Positions 1-8,436 of a stretch of 46,954 bases of DNA are shown one piece after another; position 1 is the stretch's first letter, and every line of letters starts with the position of its first letter. The translations under genes were made by a program, and so were the position numbers. Origin of the DNA: an uncultured Oscillospiraceae bacterium (GTDB lineage Bacteria; Bacillota; Clostridia; Oscillospirales; Ruminococcaceae); the NCBI GenBank assembly GCA_934446355.1, contig CAKSEC010000017.1, forward strand, positions 1 through 46,954. Reading direction: 5' to 3'. The notes under the pieces are model-generated. The model worked only from the letters and a program-made list of their open reading frames with translations. It made no database searches and was not told the origin of the DNA.

Positions 1-100
1 GCCCTATTTTGCTGCGATTTTAGCATTGGTACGTTTTTCGGGTTTATTCGCGTTTACACAGTTGTTTTTTCAGACCCTACAAGTCGGCTAATATATACCC

Positions 101-287
101 CCTATATGTAATACTCCAAAGCCTTATGGGATAAGGGTTTAAGTAACTAAATATATATTGAATATACTAGTAACTACCCCTATATGTAAAACTATAAAGC
201 CTTATGGGATAAGGGTTTAAGTAACTAAATATATATTAAATCTACTAGTAACTACCCTATATGTAATACTCCAAAGCCTTATAGGAT
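101..287. repeat. 78-bp tandem repeat, about 2.4 copies
   Basis: The word TATATGTAA recurs at 103, 181 and 258, giving periods of 78 and 77 bp. The units share the string CCTTATGGGATAAGGGTTTA and a run of AT-rich sequence ending in TACTAGTAACTACCC. Units one and two are nearly identical. The third is truncated after about 30 bp and drifts. Each unit contains the small palindrome CCTTAT-GGG-ATAAGG. Possible roles are an iteron-like binding array or a relic of replication slippage; I see nothing that decides between them. Confidence 0.85.
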
Positions 288-671
288 GGGGGATAGGGGT
301 ACTTATATTTTAATTCCTAATCCCTCTGACTACTAGCTTAACTACTATCTATTCACTTTGTTTGTTCGGACTCCTTTTGTTCTTCCTACTCTGGTTATCC
401 TTTTTTCCCCTCCCCCTCACTTGTATATTAATGAATCCTAATTAATTAGAAAACACCAAAAAATATTAAAAACACTTGATAAAACTCTTCACTTCATCGT
501 CATTAATTAGCTACAAATAAAGACAAATTGATATTTTAGTGGGTTGAAAATAGTCTTAGCTTAAATTTTAAGAGTTGCAGTAAAGAGTATTTATTTGTGA
601 ATTTTAGATGTGAAAACATGGATATAAACTATATAACGTTGGAAAAAAGTAAATAATAAATATGATAATCT

Positions 672-698
672 GCACATCCTAGGGGTAATGTGCTTTTT
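672..698 (+). terminator. rho-independent terminator-like hairpin
   Basis: Stem GCACAT (672-677) pairs with ATGTGC (688-693) around a 10-nt loop and is followed by TTTTT. No convincing gene lies upstream, so it may end a small transcript or be a remnant. Confidence 0.45.
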
Positions 699-859
699 AT
701 GTTTTTTCTAAAAATTAAGCATTTTACCCGCCTAAAACCCTAATTTTAAATGTTCTGAGTTGGAGGTTACCTTATTTGTACATAGTTGTTTTACAAATTT
801 TGGGTAATAATTACATTCTCCCTAAAAATCAATCTTCATAGAAATAAAACATAAAAAAA

Positions 860-900
860 CTCCCCTATTTTGTTTCTTGTTCTAAAACAAAATAGGGGAG
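860..900. terminator. long perfect hairpin, probably bidirectional terminator
   Basis: A perfect 16-bp stem (860-875 with 885-900) surrounds a 9-nt loop. The stem is CTCCCC followed by an A/T-rich half. An A run precedes it (853-859), which is a T run on the minus strand, so termination of leftward transcription fits best. Confidence 0.6.
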
Positions 901-1001
901 AATAAATCAAGAAATTGTATTAGCTACTAGACTATATAATACATCACCAAGGATATGATAATGTTTAGATACTGACGTACATGGGTGAGCCAATAACGCA
1001 T

Positions 1002-1039
1002 AATCCGAACACTTTCGTTACTAAGAATGTGTTCGGATT
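1002..1039. terminator. 11-bp hairpin, possible terminator
   Basis: AATCCGAACAC (1002-1012) pairs perfectly with GTGTTCGGATT (1029-1039) around a 16-nt loop. A T-rich stretch follows on the plus strand. It lies just before a second terminator-like hairpin. Confidence 0.4.
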
Positions 1040-1062
1040 TGTTATTTATCTTTGATTTTGTA

Positions 1063-1095
1063 ACCGACCGAATTTTATGAGTTCGGGCGGTTTTT
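1063..1095 (+). terminator. rho-independent terminator
   Basis: ACCGACCGAA (1063-1072) pairs with TTCGGGCGGT (1082-1091), with one mismatch and a 9-nt loop, and runs into a T-rich tail. It insulates the next promoter from whatever is transcribed upstream. Confidence 0.5.
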
Positions 1096-1148
1096 GTTCT
1101 TTTAAAATTAAATTCGCTTTAGAAGGGAAAAACTAACTGTATTGGGTA

Positions 1149-1177
1149 TTGATTTTATATTCTTGATATGATATACT
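1149..1177 (+). promoter_or_regulatory. sigma-A promoter for the XRE-methyltransferase gene
   Basis: TTGATT (1149-1154), a 17-bp spacer and TATACT (1172-1177) lie 26 bp before the start codon at 1204. Confidence 0.6.
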
Positions 1178-1203
1178 GTTGATAAACACATAGGAGGGAT
1201 ATA

Positions 1204-2324
1204 ATGGACAAAACAGTTATAAATTTTCGTTTATCGGATTTAAGAAAAGCAAAGCATATAACACAGGGGAGCTTGCTGAAATTGTCGGCACTTCCTTTCA
1301 GACAATAAGTAAGTGGGAAAACGGTATAACTATGCCTGATATAACTGTACTTCCCTTACTCGCAGCTTTCTTTGAGGTTTCTATTGATGAGCTGTTAGGA
1401 ATAAAACCTTTGAAGGGTGATGCCTATTCCTCTGAAGAAACCGACTCTGAAAAGTTTTGGGATAATCATTTTGAATATATTATGCGTTCAAGGAATGAAA
1501 GCTGGAATAATAATTACCTCGGTTTTCTCAGTCGTGAGGTATGGAAAATTGATAATCCTGTCAACGTATTTGATTGTGGGTGTGGATATGCACATTTCGC
1601 TCCGATGTTGATGAAATACTTACCCGAAGGCAGTAGCTATACAGGCATAGATTTCTCATCGTCCTTAACTGAACAGGCTGAAAAATTGCTTGAAAAATAT
1701 AATATTAACGGGAAGATTATAAAAGGCGATTTTCTTGAAAGTAATTTCATAGATAAATTCGATATTGTAATGTGCCAGTCTGTACTCCGTCATATCGGTG
1801 ATTCCAAAGCATTCATAAGCAAGATGATAAATGCGGCGATTGACGGTGGTCTTGTTATATGTATTGATACCAACCGTGAAATTGAGTGCTGTGGTTTGTA
1901 TATTGACGGTATGGATTACGGAGATTTATGTGACCATAGTGGAGCAATAAAGCATTGGAAAGCTGAACTTGAAAATTCTAAAAGAGATTATGCTGCCGCT
2001 ATGAGAAATGCCTATGTTATGCGTGAGCTTGGCTTATCAGATATTGATATTCGAATGAGCGATAAGGTATCTTTTGTTTGTCCTGAACAGAGTGATTATG
2101 ATACCAGAATCAACTATTTTATTGATTCTAAAAGATTATGGTATTCAGATGTTGAGGAAGCTGTTGAAAGGCTCATCAATCACGGTATGACAAGAAATGA
2201 AGCAGAATCGTATGTTGGTAAAACAAACAAGATATGCAATTACCTTGAAAATAACAAAAGCGAAGTTGCTTTTACACGTTTCAAAGGTAAGACAATAACT
2301 TTTGGTTGGAAAAGGAGAGCCTGA
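1204..2324 (+). pseudogene. XRE-type HTH plus SAM methyltransferase, frameshifted
   Basis: Translation from the ATG at 1204, behind an AGGAGGGA ribosome site (1192-1199), reads an XRE helix-turn-helix start (LRKAKHITQG). It then hits a stop near 1306. The next frame continues the same fold seamlessly (ELAEIVG, TISKWENG, SIDELLGIK) into a class I methyltransferase with motif I DCGCGYAHF and an acidic residue in TGIDFSSS. One base is missing in or near the G run 1266-1269; an added base would give a 373-aa protein. The ATG at 1332 would lose most of the HTH and has no ribosome site. HTH-methyltransferase fusions of this kind occur in clostridia; the substrate cannot be read here. The break could be a real mutation or a sequencing error. 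A Nudix gene follows directly. Confidence 0.7.
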
Positions 2325-2325
2325 A

Positions 2326-2772
2326 ATGGACAATTACAGTTTAGCGGTCGGCGTAATAGTAATAAAGGATTCAAAGGTTTTGCTTGTAAAGCACAATTAC
2401 GGCGCAGCAAATGGTATGTTTCTTAATCCGGGTGGATTTCTGAAAGACGGGGAGTTACCCGAAGAAGCAGCAATACGTGAAGTGCTTGAAGAAACAAGTG
2501 TAAAAATTTCGCCTGCAGGAATGATCGCTGTTCGCTGCCGCAGTAACGAGTGGTATATGGTTTTCAAGGCTGATTATGTCGAGGGCGAGCCCTGCATAAA
2601 TCCAGAGGAAAACGACGAAGCTTTGTTTATGGATATAGAGGAGGCTCTTTCAAATCCGTTGGTCACTGATACGGCTAAAACGCTTATTCAGACAGCGTTA
2701 TGCGGTAAGGCGATGCCTGCTGTTGATTGCGGTAATAATCGGTGGATGTATTCAGCCGATAATATAGTGTAA
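2326..2772 (+). CDS. Nudix hydrolase
   Basis: A 148-aa Nudix-fold protein. The Nudix box lies at residues 37-59: G37, E43, then REVLEE at 51-56, which supplies the metal-binding glutamates. The usual Gly after the last glutamates is Ser (ETSV). Members hydrolyse nucleoside diphosphates linked to another group; the substrate is not predictable here. The start at 2326 is chosen because AAAGGAG (2313-2319) is well spaced; the in-frame upstream ATG at 2302 lies inside the previous gene. It begins 1 nt after the methyltransferase stop, so the two are probably co-transcribed. A terminator follows at 2826. Confidence 0.85.
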   Translation: MDNYSLAVGVIVIKDSKVLLVKHNYGAANGMFLNPGGFLKDGELPEEAAIREVLEETSVKISPAGMIAVRCRSNEWYMVFKADYVEGEPCINPEENDEALFMDIEEALSNPLVTDTAKTLIQTALCGKAMPAVDCGNNRWMYSADNIV

Positions 2773-2825
2773 ATAGCACGTATAAAATAATATGCTGTGA
2801 CGTGATAGCCTGAATACTTTTTTAG

Positions 2826-2852
2826 AAGCACCCAAATTGCGGGTGCTTTTTT
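2826..2852 (+). terminator. rho-independent terminator after Nudix gene
   Basis: AAGCACCC (2826-2833) pairs with GGGTGCTT (2841-2848) around a 7-nt loop, followed by a T run. It closes the methyltransferase-Nudix unit. Confidence 0.85.
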
Positions 2853-2937
2853 ATATTGAGCAGTTATATTTAACAGCTGCCATTCCCGCTGCAAATCGCA
2901 CAGATAAAATAATATTCGTCATTTTTTCAATACCCCC

Positions 2938-2966
2938 TTGACAAATCTGTCAATACCGTGTATACT
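2938..2966 (+). promoter_or_regulatory. strong sigma-A promoter of the GntR-ABC operon
   Basis: TTGACA (2938-2943), a 17-bp spacer and TATACT (2961-2966). An imperfect dyad of the form GTATA-N7-TATAC overlaps and follows the -10 box. That is where a GntR/YtrA-type autorepressor could bind; the operator role is inferred. Confidence 0.85.
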
Positions 2967-3006
2967 GTATATATACGATATGAACACGCCGAGAGGAGAT
3001 GGAAGC

Positions 3007-3375
3007 GTGAAGATATTGCAAAACTCTGATGTACCGATATATCGGCAGATAGCCTCGCAGTTCAAGGACGACATCATGAACGGCAGGATATCCGAGGGCG
3101 AATATATGCCGTCTATCCGTGGGCTTGCCAAGGATCTGAAAATAAGCGTCATTACCACCATGAAGGCATATGAACTGCTCACGCAGGAGGGGCTTATCGC
3201 ATCGGTTCAGGGCAAGGGGTATATTGTAAATCCGCAGGACAGGGCTATGGTCAGGGAGCAGCAGCTAAGGCTTCTTGAGCAGCACCTGCAGAATGCGATG
3301 GAGGCGGCAAAGCTTGCCGGACTGTCACGGGACGAGCTGATAAAAATGCTCACAGTACTTTACGACACAGATTGA
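3007..3375 (+). CDS. GntR-family regulator, YtrA-like
   Basis: A 122-aa DNA-binding repressor with a winged helix-turn-helix in residues about 8-75 (PIYRQIASQFKDDI, the SIRGLAKDL helix, then VITTMKAYELL and QGKGYIV). A short helical tail follows instead of a large effector domain, which is typical of the YtrA subfamily. The GTG at 3007 is the likely start because GAGAGGAGA lies 7 nt upstream; an earlier in-frame start would overlap the promoter. YtrA regulators usually repress an adjacent ABC transporter operon, and an ATPase and two permeases follow here. The inducer cannot be deduced; cell-envelope antibiotics are common for this family. Confidence 0.85.
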   Translation: MKILQNSDVPIYRQIASQFKDDIMNGRISEGEYMPSIRGLAKDLKISVITTMKAYELLTQEGLIASVQGKGYIVNPQDRAMVREQQLRLLEQHLQNAMEAAKLAGLSRDELIKMLTVLYDTD

Positions 3376-3388
3376 AACAGAAAGGAAG

Positions 3389-3625
3389 ATGGATATGCTT
3401 ATTTTTTCACAGGACAGAAAAAAGGTAGTCGACTGCGTGAATGTCGTGGTGACGAAAAACTTCGGCAGAGGAAAGGAAGCCAAGTTCTGCATTATAGGCT
3501 CGGCAGGCTTCGGAACTAGCTTTGACGGCATTCTGGCGACCTACGCTGACGAAAAAACCGCTATGGACGAGTTGGAAAAATTATTCGCAGCTTTCTCAGA
3601 GGGCGCAGTATCCTACAGGCTTTGA
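3389..3625 (+). CDS. small conserved-looking protein of ABC operon
   Basis: A 78-aa soluble protein (MDMLIFSQDRKKVVDC at its start) lying between the regulator and the transporter genes. It looks like the small proteins starting with an I-x-QD motif that often sit in Firmicutes GntR/ABC operons: a short beta-rich N-terminus, a central IIGSAGFGTSF turn and a C-terminal helix (DEKTAMDELEKLFAAF). Function unknown. The ATG at 3389 sits close to AGAAAGGA; the ATG at 3395 has better spacing and may be the true start, giving 76 aa. The 13-nt gap to the regulator supports co-transcription. Confidence 0.7.
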   Translation: MDMLIFSQDRKKVVDCVNVVVTKNFGRGKEAKFCIIGSAGFGTSFDGILATYADEKTAMDELEKLFAAFSEGAVSYRL

Positions 3626-3640
3626 GCGGAAAGGCGTATC

Positions 3641-3847
3641 ATGGACGACAGAGTGCTTTCAGTGACGTATGTGTTGTCGGTGATAGTCATGGGCGGCTGC
3701 GCAGCCATTACACTCGCTGACCTGATAGCAGGCAGGGCAGGGGTGGGCTTTTTGCCCGATACTGCAAAAAGAATTCTTGCTCTTGCTGGCTTTGCGGCAA
3801 TAGCCCTGTGCGCATATTCTCGCTGCCGCGGCAGGCGGCGTTTTTAG
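3641..3847 (+). CDS. small two-helix membrane protein
   Basis: A 68-aa protein with two predicted membrane segments (about residues 7-28 and 42-60), joined by a loop containing RAGVGFLPDTAKR. It ends in a basic RCRGRRRF tail, which points to a cytoplasmic C-terminus. It lies 15 nt after the previous gene with an AAAGG ribosome site. Function is not recognisable; its place in a GntR/ABC operon suggests an accessory of the transporter. The last codons overlap a GC-rich inverted repeat followed by TTTTT (about 3825-3847), which could attenuate transcription before the ABC genes. Confidence 0.6.
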   Translation: MDDRVLSVTYVLSVIVMGGCAAITLADLIAGRAGVGFLPDTAKRILALAGFAAIALCAYSRCRGRRRF

Positions 3848-3905
3848 GCAATGCCACAAATAAAATGTGTATATTGCGCCGCCAGATCATACAGGAGGAC
3901 ATAAT

Positions 3906-4796
3906 ATGGAGTACACTTCATGTATCAGCATAAAAGGTCTTACCAAGCAATACAGCAAATTCACGCTCGGTCCTTTGGACATAGATATACCTATGGGCTT
4001 TTCCACTGCGCTGATAGGCGCTAACGGCGCAGGAAAAACTACGCTTATTGATATCCTATGTGGAGTTACTCACAGGTCGGACGGCGAGGTGACCTATTTC
4101 GGTACGGAAAACGACATAGCCTCACCACAGCTTCGTGAGCGCATAGGCTACTGCGCCAGCAACGCATTTTTTCCGATAGGCTTCACTGCAAAGGATATCG
4201 CAGTTTCGATGGAAATTGCTTTCAAAAGCTTTGACAGAGCAAGATTCCTTGAACTTTGCGAGAAATTCGAGGTGGATAGCGAGCATACCAAAAAACCCCG
4301 TCCCATGGTGAAGCAATCCGATGGAAACCGCATGAGAACAAGCCTTGCTGCAGTATTCGCACGCAGCACTGAACTTCTGGTGCTTGACGAGCCGGGAAGT
4401 TCCCTTGACCCGCTGATGAGGGACAGACTGTGCGACAGAATGCGTGACTATCTGGACGAGGGCGACGGCAGGAAATCAATAATCTTTTCCACGCACAATA
4501 TCGCCGACATGGAGAATGCTGCGGATTACGCAGTATTCATGGACAAGGGACGGCTTATCGAGCAGGGCTTTATCGAGGACCTGAAAGAAAAATACGTCAT
4601 AGTCAGCGGCGACGCAAAGGACTATGACGGAGCAAAGGGTCTGCTTCTCAGCGGCAGCGTGAACCGCACGGCATTCGACGGGCTTGCTCTTTCGGAAAAC
4701 GCCGGTGCTCTTGCTCTGGCGGGAGCGGCGTGCGAGCCTCCCACACTGCAGCAGCTAAGCGTCGGACTGCTGAAATATGCGGAGGTACTCAGATGA
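3906..4796 (+). CDS. ABC transporter ATP-binding protein
   Basis: A 297-aa ABC ATPase of the exporter (BcrA/YtrB-like) type, expected to energise the two membrane proteins that follow. Walker A is GANGAGKTT at 38-46, Walker B LLVLDEP at 157-163, and the switch His is 197 (STHN). The signature loop is odd: instead of LSGGQ it reads QSDGNR (137-142), and the Q-loop region reads YCASN without the usual Gln. These point to a degenerate or regulatory ATPase, or to asymmetric activity in a dimer. The start at 3906 is set by AGGAGG at 3893; an upstream in-frame start lacks a ribosome site. The last 4 nt overlap the next gene. Confidence 0.88.
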   Translation: MEYTSCISIKGLTKQYSKFTLGPLDIDIPMGFSTALIGANGAGKTTLIDILCGVTHRSDGEVTYFGTENDIASPQLRERIGYCASNAFFPIGFTAKDIAVSMEIAFKSFDRARFLELCEKFEVDSEHTKKPRPMVKQSDGNRMRTSLAAVFARSTELLVLDEPGSSLDPLMRDRLCDRMRDYLDEGDGRKSIIFSTHNIADMENAADYAVFMDKGRLIEQGFIEDLKEKYVIVSGDAKDYDGAKGLLLSGSVNRTAFDGLALSENAGALALAGAACEPPTLQQLSVGLLKYAEVLR

Positions 4797-5473
4797 GCAG
4801 GTATGTTGATTCAATGCGGCTGTTTTTGGGCAGACGCTTCTGGGTGAAGCCTGTTGTGTTTTTCGGCATGATCGCGGTGTTGATCACTGCGGCTGCACTT
4901 GTCCAATGTTTTATGCCGGCAGATAACGATTTCGCGTCAGGATTCACCGCTGGAATAATGTCGATGTGCGGGTCAATGGCACCGATGATCGGGGTAGTGG
5001 ATCTTTTCGTCTTGTATAATGCGGTGCACAGCGAATCTCCGGGGTATAAATATTTCGTTTCCGTGCCAGATATGGGAGTGCATTTCAAAAGGGCTGCAGT
5101 GATCTCCAATGTGATGGTGATGGTGCAGGGCGTGGTGCTTCTGACTTTGTTTTATCTCATCTGCAGGTGGGAATGGCTGCTGGTTATCGGCTTTGCTGAT
5201 CTTCTGCTAATGACCGGCTTCGCAAATATCATCTGCATTCTGCGCAAGCAGGTCAACCGTCTGGCTTTTGTTATGGCCGCACTGGTGCTGACAGGCTTCC
5301 TTGACGGCTTCTTCTCCTCAGTCCAGCAGGATGAACCGGATTTTTACGCCACATTTTCGTCTGAACATTCATGGGTCGTGCCGGTGGTGCTTGCTGTTTC
5401 TGCAGCGGTATATGCTGCGGGACTTGTGGTCACATTCACGTGGAGCAGAAGAAAGTGGGGTAGCAGGCAATGA
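4793..5473 (+). CDS. ABC-2 type membrane protein, first subunit
   Basis: A 226-aa protein with about six hydrophobic segments, beginning with one around residues 22-42, and a short basic end (TWSRRKWGSRQ). It overlaps the ATPase gene by 4 nt (ATGA), with GGAGG just upstream, so the start at 4793 is firm. It should form the membrane pore together with the next gene. Sequence similarity to named families is weak by eye, and the substrate is unknown. Confidence 0.75.
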   Translation: MSRYVDSMRLFLGRRFWVKPVVFFGMIAVLITAAALVQCFMPADNDFASGFTAGIMSMCGSMAPMIGVVDLFVLYNAVHSESPGYKYFVSVPDMGVHFKRAAVISNVMVMVQGVVLLTLFYLICRWEWLLVIGFADLLLMTGFANIICILRKQVNRLAFVMAALVLTGFLDGFFSSVQQDEPDFYATFSSEHSWVVPVVLAVSAAVYAAGLVVTFTWSRRKWGSRQ

Positions 5474-6162
5474 GAGCCATGAGGTTTGTGATGAACCGTT
5501 TTTTCAGGTTCAGGGGATTTCTGCTGATAATGCTTGGAGTACATATCGCCATGATGGCTGCGGTGATGATATTTCATGCCGACCTGTCCGGCGACGACGC
5601 TTCCGATTATCTGATATGTAAGCTTTTTGCGCTTATCCCGATGACGTTTGCCGTACTGCTGCATATGCTGTTTCTTTCGGCGCAGACCACCGGCTGCAGG
5701 CTCGTACGTTCTATGCCGATGGCGGCTGTTCTTTACACAAAGGCAATGCCCGCTCTGCTGGTTGCTGTAACGCTGTGCCATGCGCTGCTGACTGTTATCC
5801 CGTATTCGGTGTTTATTTTCGTGACAGAACGAGAATTATGCAACATCTCTGATATGCTGATAATGACGGCTATACAGTGCCTGTACCTCAACATCAGCGG
5901 CAGCGTGATACTGAGCGTCAATTCAATGACAACGGCGTTCGTGGCAGCGTACTTCCTGCCGATGATCTTCTTTGGGGCGGCTGGCTTCTTTATTGACTGG
6001 GGCAGTTCGCTCGGCGTACCGCTGTGGGGCGCAGTGCTCATTTTTGTGGGCGCATTTGCTGTCGGCGGTGCGGTATCTGCGATCATCTGCCGCATAATGT
6101 ACTATAAATCAGACTTCAAGGAGCGCACAACCCCGCAGATATATAAAGGCAGCACTGAATAA
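5470..6162 (+). CDS. ABC-2 type membrane protein, second subunit
   Basis: A 230-aa protein with roughly six membrane segments, starting MRAMRFVMNRFFRFRG, a basic cytoplasmic N-terminus. It overlaps the previous gene by 4 nt (ATGA), implying translational coupling and paired stoichiometry. Together with the ATPase it would make a heteromeric exporter under GntR control. It is the last gene of the operon; two hairpins lie in the gap to the convergent gene. Confidence 0.75.
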   Translation: MRAMRFVMNRFFRFRGFLLIMLGVHIAMMAAVMIFHADLSGDDASDYLICKLFALIPMTFAVLLHMLFLSAQTTGCRLVRSMPMAAVLYTKAMPALLVAVTLCHALLTVIPYSVFIFVTERELCNISDMLIMTAIQCLYLNISGSVILSVNSMTTAFVAAYFLPMIFFGAAGFFIDWGSSLGVPLWGAVLIFVGAFAVGGAVSAIICRIMYYKSDFKERTTPQIYKGSTE

Positions 6163-6290
6163 TTCACGCAGCTTTCACCATCGCAACATAAGCAATACAC
6201 CCGACCGGAGTATTCTATATACAGAAAGACGAAAGGCTTTCTATTAGAAATGACACCCCTCCAGATCATATAATTACCCAACCAAACCGG

Positions 6291-6326
6291 CAAAGCCCCT
6301 CCGTGAGAAATTACGGAGGGGCTTTG
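6291..6326 (+). terminator. terminator hairpin of the ABC operon
   Basis: A perfect 14-bp stem (6291-6304 with 6313-6326, core CCCCTCCGT) has an 8-nt loop. The T tail is weak, so efficiency is uncertain. Confidence 0.6.
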
Positions 6327-6344
6327 CTGTATCATATATCGCAG

Positions 6345-6375
6345 AAAAAATCCGGAGCTGAATTACAGCTCCGGA
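6345..6375 (-). terminator. terminator of the solute-binding protein gene
   Basis: On the minus strand a 10-bp stem TCCGGAGCTG/CAGCTCCGGA with a 5-nt loop runs straight into TTTTTT. It lies about 20 nt beyond the stop codon at 6396. Confidence 0.92.
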
Positions 6376-6395
6376 CAGTTGTGTTTTGTAGGTCG

Positions 6396-7937
6396 TTAGC
6401 TAAGCTTTGCGATCTGCTCGTTAAGCTGGCTGATACGGTCGTTGATAACAGGTGAATTTTCCTCTCTCAGAGTGGTGTAGGATTCGCCCTGAATGTATAC
6501 GTTCTTGGTCAGACGCTCAACGGGGTTATCAGATGTGCTTGTGCCTGCGATATCCTCGCCCAGACCGTTCTTGCAGTCGAACACTGCCTTGATCTGGCTG
6601 GAGCCGTCCAGTGCGCACTGTGCATAGATGTAGTCGAGGTTATAGTCGGACCAGCCGTATCTTTCCTTCTTCTGCTTCTTGGTTGCAGCAACTACCTCAG
6701 GGTCGAGCGTTGTTGTAACGTTGCAGTCGATCCATGCGGCAACGCCGGCAGCGTTTGTGGAGCCCTTTACCCACATGAGTGCGTCCTGCTTCATCTGCAG
6801 ATAGTATTCGCTTGCCTGCGGATCTCTGGGGAATGCGACTGCTACGATCTCATCGTCGTTCCAGCCGTACTTCTTGCCATACTTGCTGAGGGTTTCCTCA
6901 AATCTCCAGAGAGCGCCGTCAGCATAGAACAGAATGTTGCCGTCTGCCCATGCCTTGGGGTTTACGCTGTAGCCGTTAAGTTCGTGACGGGGATAACGCA
7001 GGTTCTCCTGTGCAAGCTTGCTGAGCAGGTCCTCTGCACGCTCAACATTTGAATCATACAGATTGCTTACGAATACGCCGTCGTTGTTGGCAACCATCGG
7101 AACGCCGGTCGAGCATACGAAGTCGTTCTCAGGGTTATAGCCGTCGATGAGGAACTTGCCCTCGCCGGTCTTCTGGAACTCTCTGCCAAGTTCCATAAAT
7201 GTATCCCATGTCCACTGGCCGTTGTCGTAAAGCTCTCTGGGGTCGTCAAGACCAAGATCGCCGATAACGCTCTTGCGGTAATACATCAGGTTCGGGAAAG
7301 AGATTTCGTAAACTGCGCAGTAATATTTGCCGCCCAGCTTGAACTGCTCAAGGATTTCTCTTGCGCCGTCCCACTTGTGGGAGGTCAGGTCGAGTATTCC
7401 GTCGATAGGCTGATATCTGCCCTGAATGATACCATAGGGGAAGTCCTGTATCTCAAACGGGAACAGGTCGGGCGAATCGCCTGACTGGATAGCCGTTGCA
7501 AGCTTGGTGTAACGGTCAGCGTAGGGCACGTTGATGAACTCGAATATTCTGCCTGCACGGTCGGGATCCTTACCGTTTTCAGGAATGCCGTAGGTGTTCT
7601 TGAAAAGAACGCCGGCAGGGAGTGTTTCGTCCTGCTCCCAGTTGTTCCATGCCATCCATACAAGACGGTTGGTGACTTCGAGGTCAGGATTGTCAAGCGT
7701 TGCGTCCATCTTCTCAACAGCGTCGTTGACAGCGGCATCGGTTGCATAGGTGGTGGTGGAAGCAGATGTCTCAGCCTGTGAGCTGATCGAACCCGGTGCG
7801 TTTGACGGTGTATTATCACCTGCGTTGCTTGCGCCGGCGTTGGAATTGCCTGCTGCAGGCTCCTCGTCACAGCCGGTGAGCGATAAAATCATAGTCGCAG
7901 CGAGAACGCCGGCAACTACGGTCTTAAATTTGTTCAT
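6396..7937 (-). CDS. extracellular solute-binding lipoprotein, family 1
   Basis: A 513-aa lipoprotein of the sugar ABC-importer binding-protein family. A lipoprotein signal peptide ends in LSLTGC with Cys23 as the lipidated residue. A low-complexity Asn/Ser/Thr/Ala linker (about 28-75) precedes the binding domain (YADRYTKLATAIQSGDSPDLF, LMYYRKSV, GQWTWDTFMELG, KQDALMWVKGS). It would capture an oligosaccharide outside the cell. No permease or ATPase lies next to it, so it must use subunits encoded elsewhere or act as a sensor partner. A GGAGGG site precedes the ATG, and it has its own promoter and terminator. Confidence 0.9.
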   Translation of the reverse strand: MNKFKTVVAGVLAATMILSLTGCDEEPAAGNSNAGASNAGDNTPSNAPGSISSQAETSASTTTYATDAAVNDAVEKMDATLDNPDLEVTNRLVWMAWNNWEQDETLPAGVLFKNTYGIPENGKDPDRAGRIFEFINVPYADRYTKLATAIQSGDSPDLFPFEIQDFPYGIIQGRYQPIDGILDLTSHKWDGAREILEQFKLGGKYYCAVYEISFPNLMYYRKSVIGDLGLDDPRELYDNGQWTWDTFMELGREFQKTGEGKFLIDGYNPENDFVCSTGVPMVANNDGVFVSNLYDSNVERAEDLLSKLAQENLRYPRHELNGYSVNPKAWADGNILFYADGALWRFEETLSKYGKKYGWNDDEIVAVAFPRDPQASEYYLQMKQDALMWVKGSTNAAGVAAWIDCNVTTTLDPEVVAATKKQKKERYGWSDYNLDYIYAQCALDGSSQIKAVFDCKNGLGEDIAGTSTSDNPVERLTKNVYIQGESYTTLREENSPVINDRISQLNEQIAKLS

Positions 7938-7998
7938 TGGTAACCCTCCGTTTTAAGTAAAAAATCCAAAATTAGCGGCAATTATTCCGCCTATGTTA

Positions 7999-8027
7999 AT
8001 TATACAAGAAAGCCTGCAATAATGCAA
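7999..8027 (-). promoter_or_regulatory. promoter of the solute-binding protein gene
   Basis: On the minus strand TTGCAT, a 17-bp spacer and TATAAT lie about 60 nt upstream of the ATG at 7937. Confidence 0.65.
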
Positions 8028-8362
8028 TATAAAATATACATAATAATTCTGCCGTATCTTTGTGCAAATTCGCACAGAATTAGCATAAACAATTGTATTA
8101 TATTAGGTAATTTAGCTAAATTGCAAGTCCTGAACTATCTCGGAGTTGTCACAAAACTGTCACAGCCGCTTATGAGACTTATTCGTGAAAAACGGCTTTG
8201 CAATAGCATTCAGCTGCATTGCTTAGGATACCCAAAAGTAATTTAGCTGATTTTAGTATATTAGGAAAATTAGTTAAAACAACAGTGCTGAGCGGCATTC
8301 ACCATGAATCATCAGCAGTAAAAGAAGCGGCAGAACGCCTGCGGCGCCGAAGTTCACGCTGC
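8028..8362. other. intergenic region between divergent genes
   Basis: About 340 AT-rich bases with no credible gene. The words TTTAGCTAAATT (8111-8122), AATTTAGCTGATTTTAG (near 8241) and AAATTAGTTAAAAC recur, and TAGCTAA is palindromic. These might be operator half-sites for a regulator of either flanking gene, but the pattern is weak. Confidence 0.35.
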
Positions 8363-8391
8363 TTGACTTTATCGGCGTACAATGCTATAAT
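8363..8391 (+). promoter_or_regulatory. sigma-A promoter of the GT2 gene
   Basis: TTGACT (8363-8368), a 17-bp spacer and TATAAT (8386-8391), 45 bp before the ATG at 8437. Confidence 0.88.
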
Positions 8392-8436
8392 TGTATTCAG
8401 TGGTTCAAGATATGATAATGCGAAAAGAGGTCAGCC

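Larger units (their letters stand above)
1..1148. other. AT-rich gene-poor region
   Basis: I see no convincing protein gene in the first 1.15 kb, which is much richer in A+T than the rest of the window. It holds a 78-bp tandem repeat, four hairpins with terminator character, and poly-T/poly-C stretches around 355-420. The base composition contrasts with the roughly half-G+C core and suggests acquired or mobile-element-derived DNA. The window starts inside it, so a larger element could extend to the left. Confidence 0.6.

Noticed and set aside
1332..2324. ATG at 1332 as the true start of the methyltransferase
   Set aside because: No ribosome site, and the coding signal (HTH residues) continues upstream in this frame to the frameshift. 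The real start with AGGAGGGA is at 1204.
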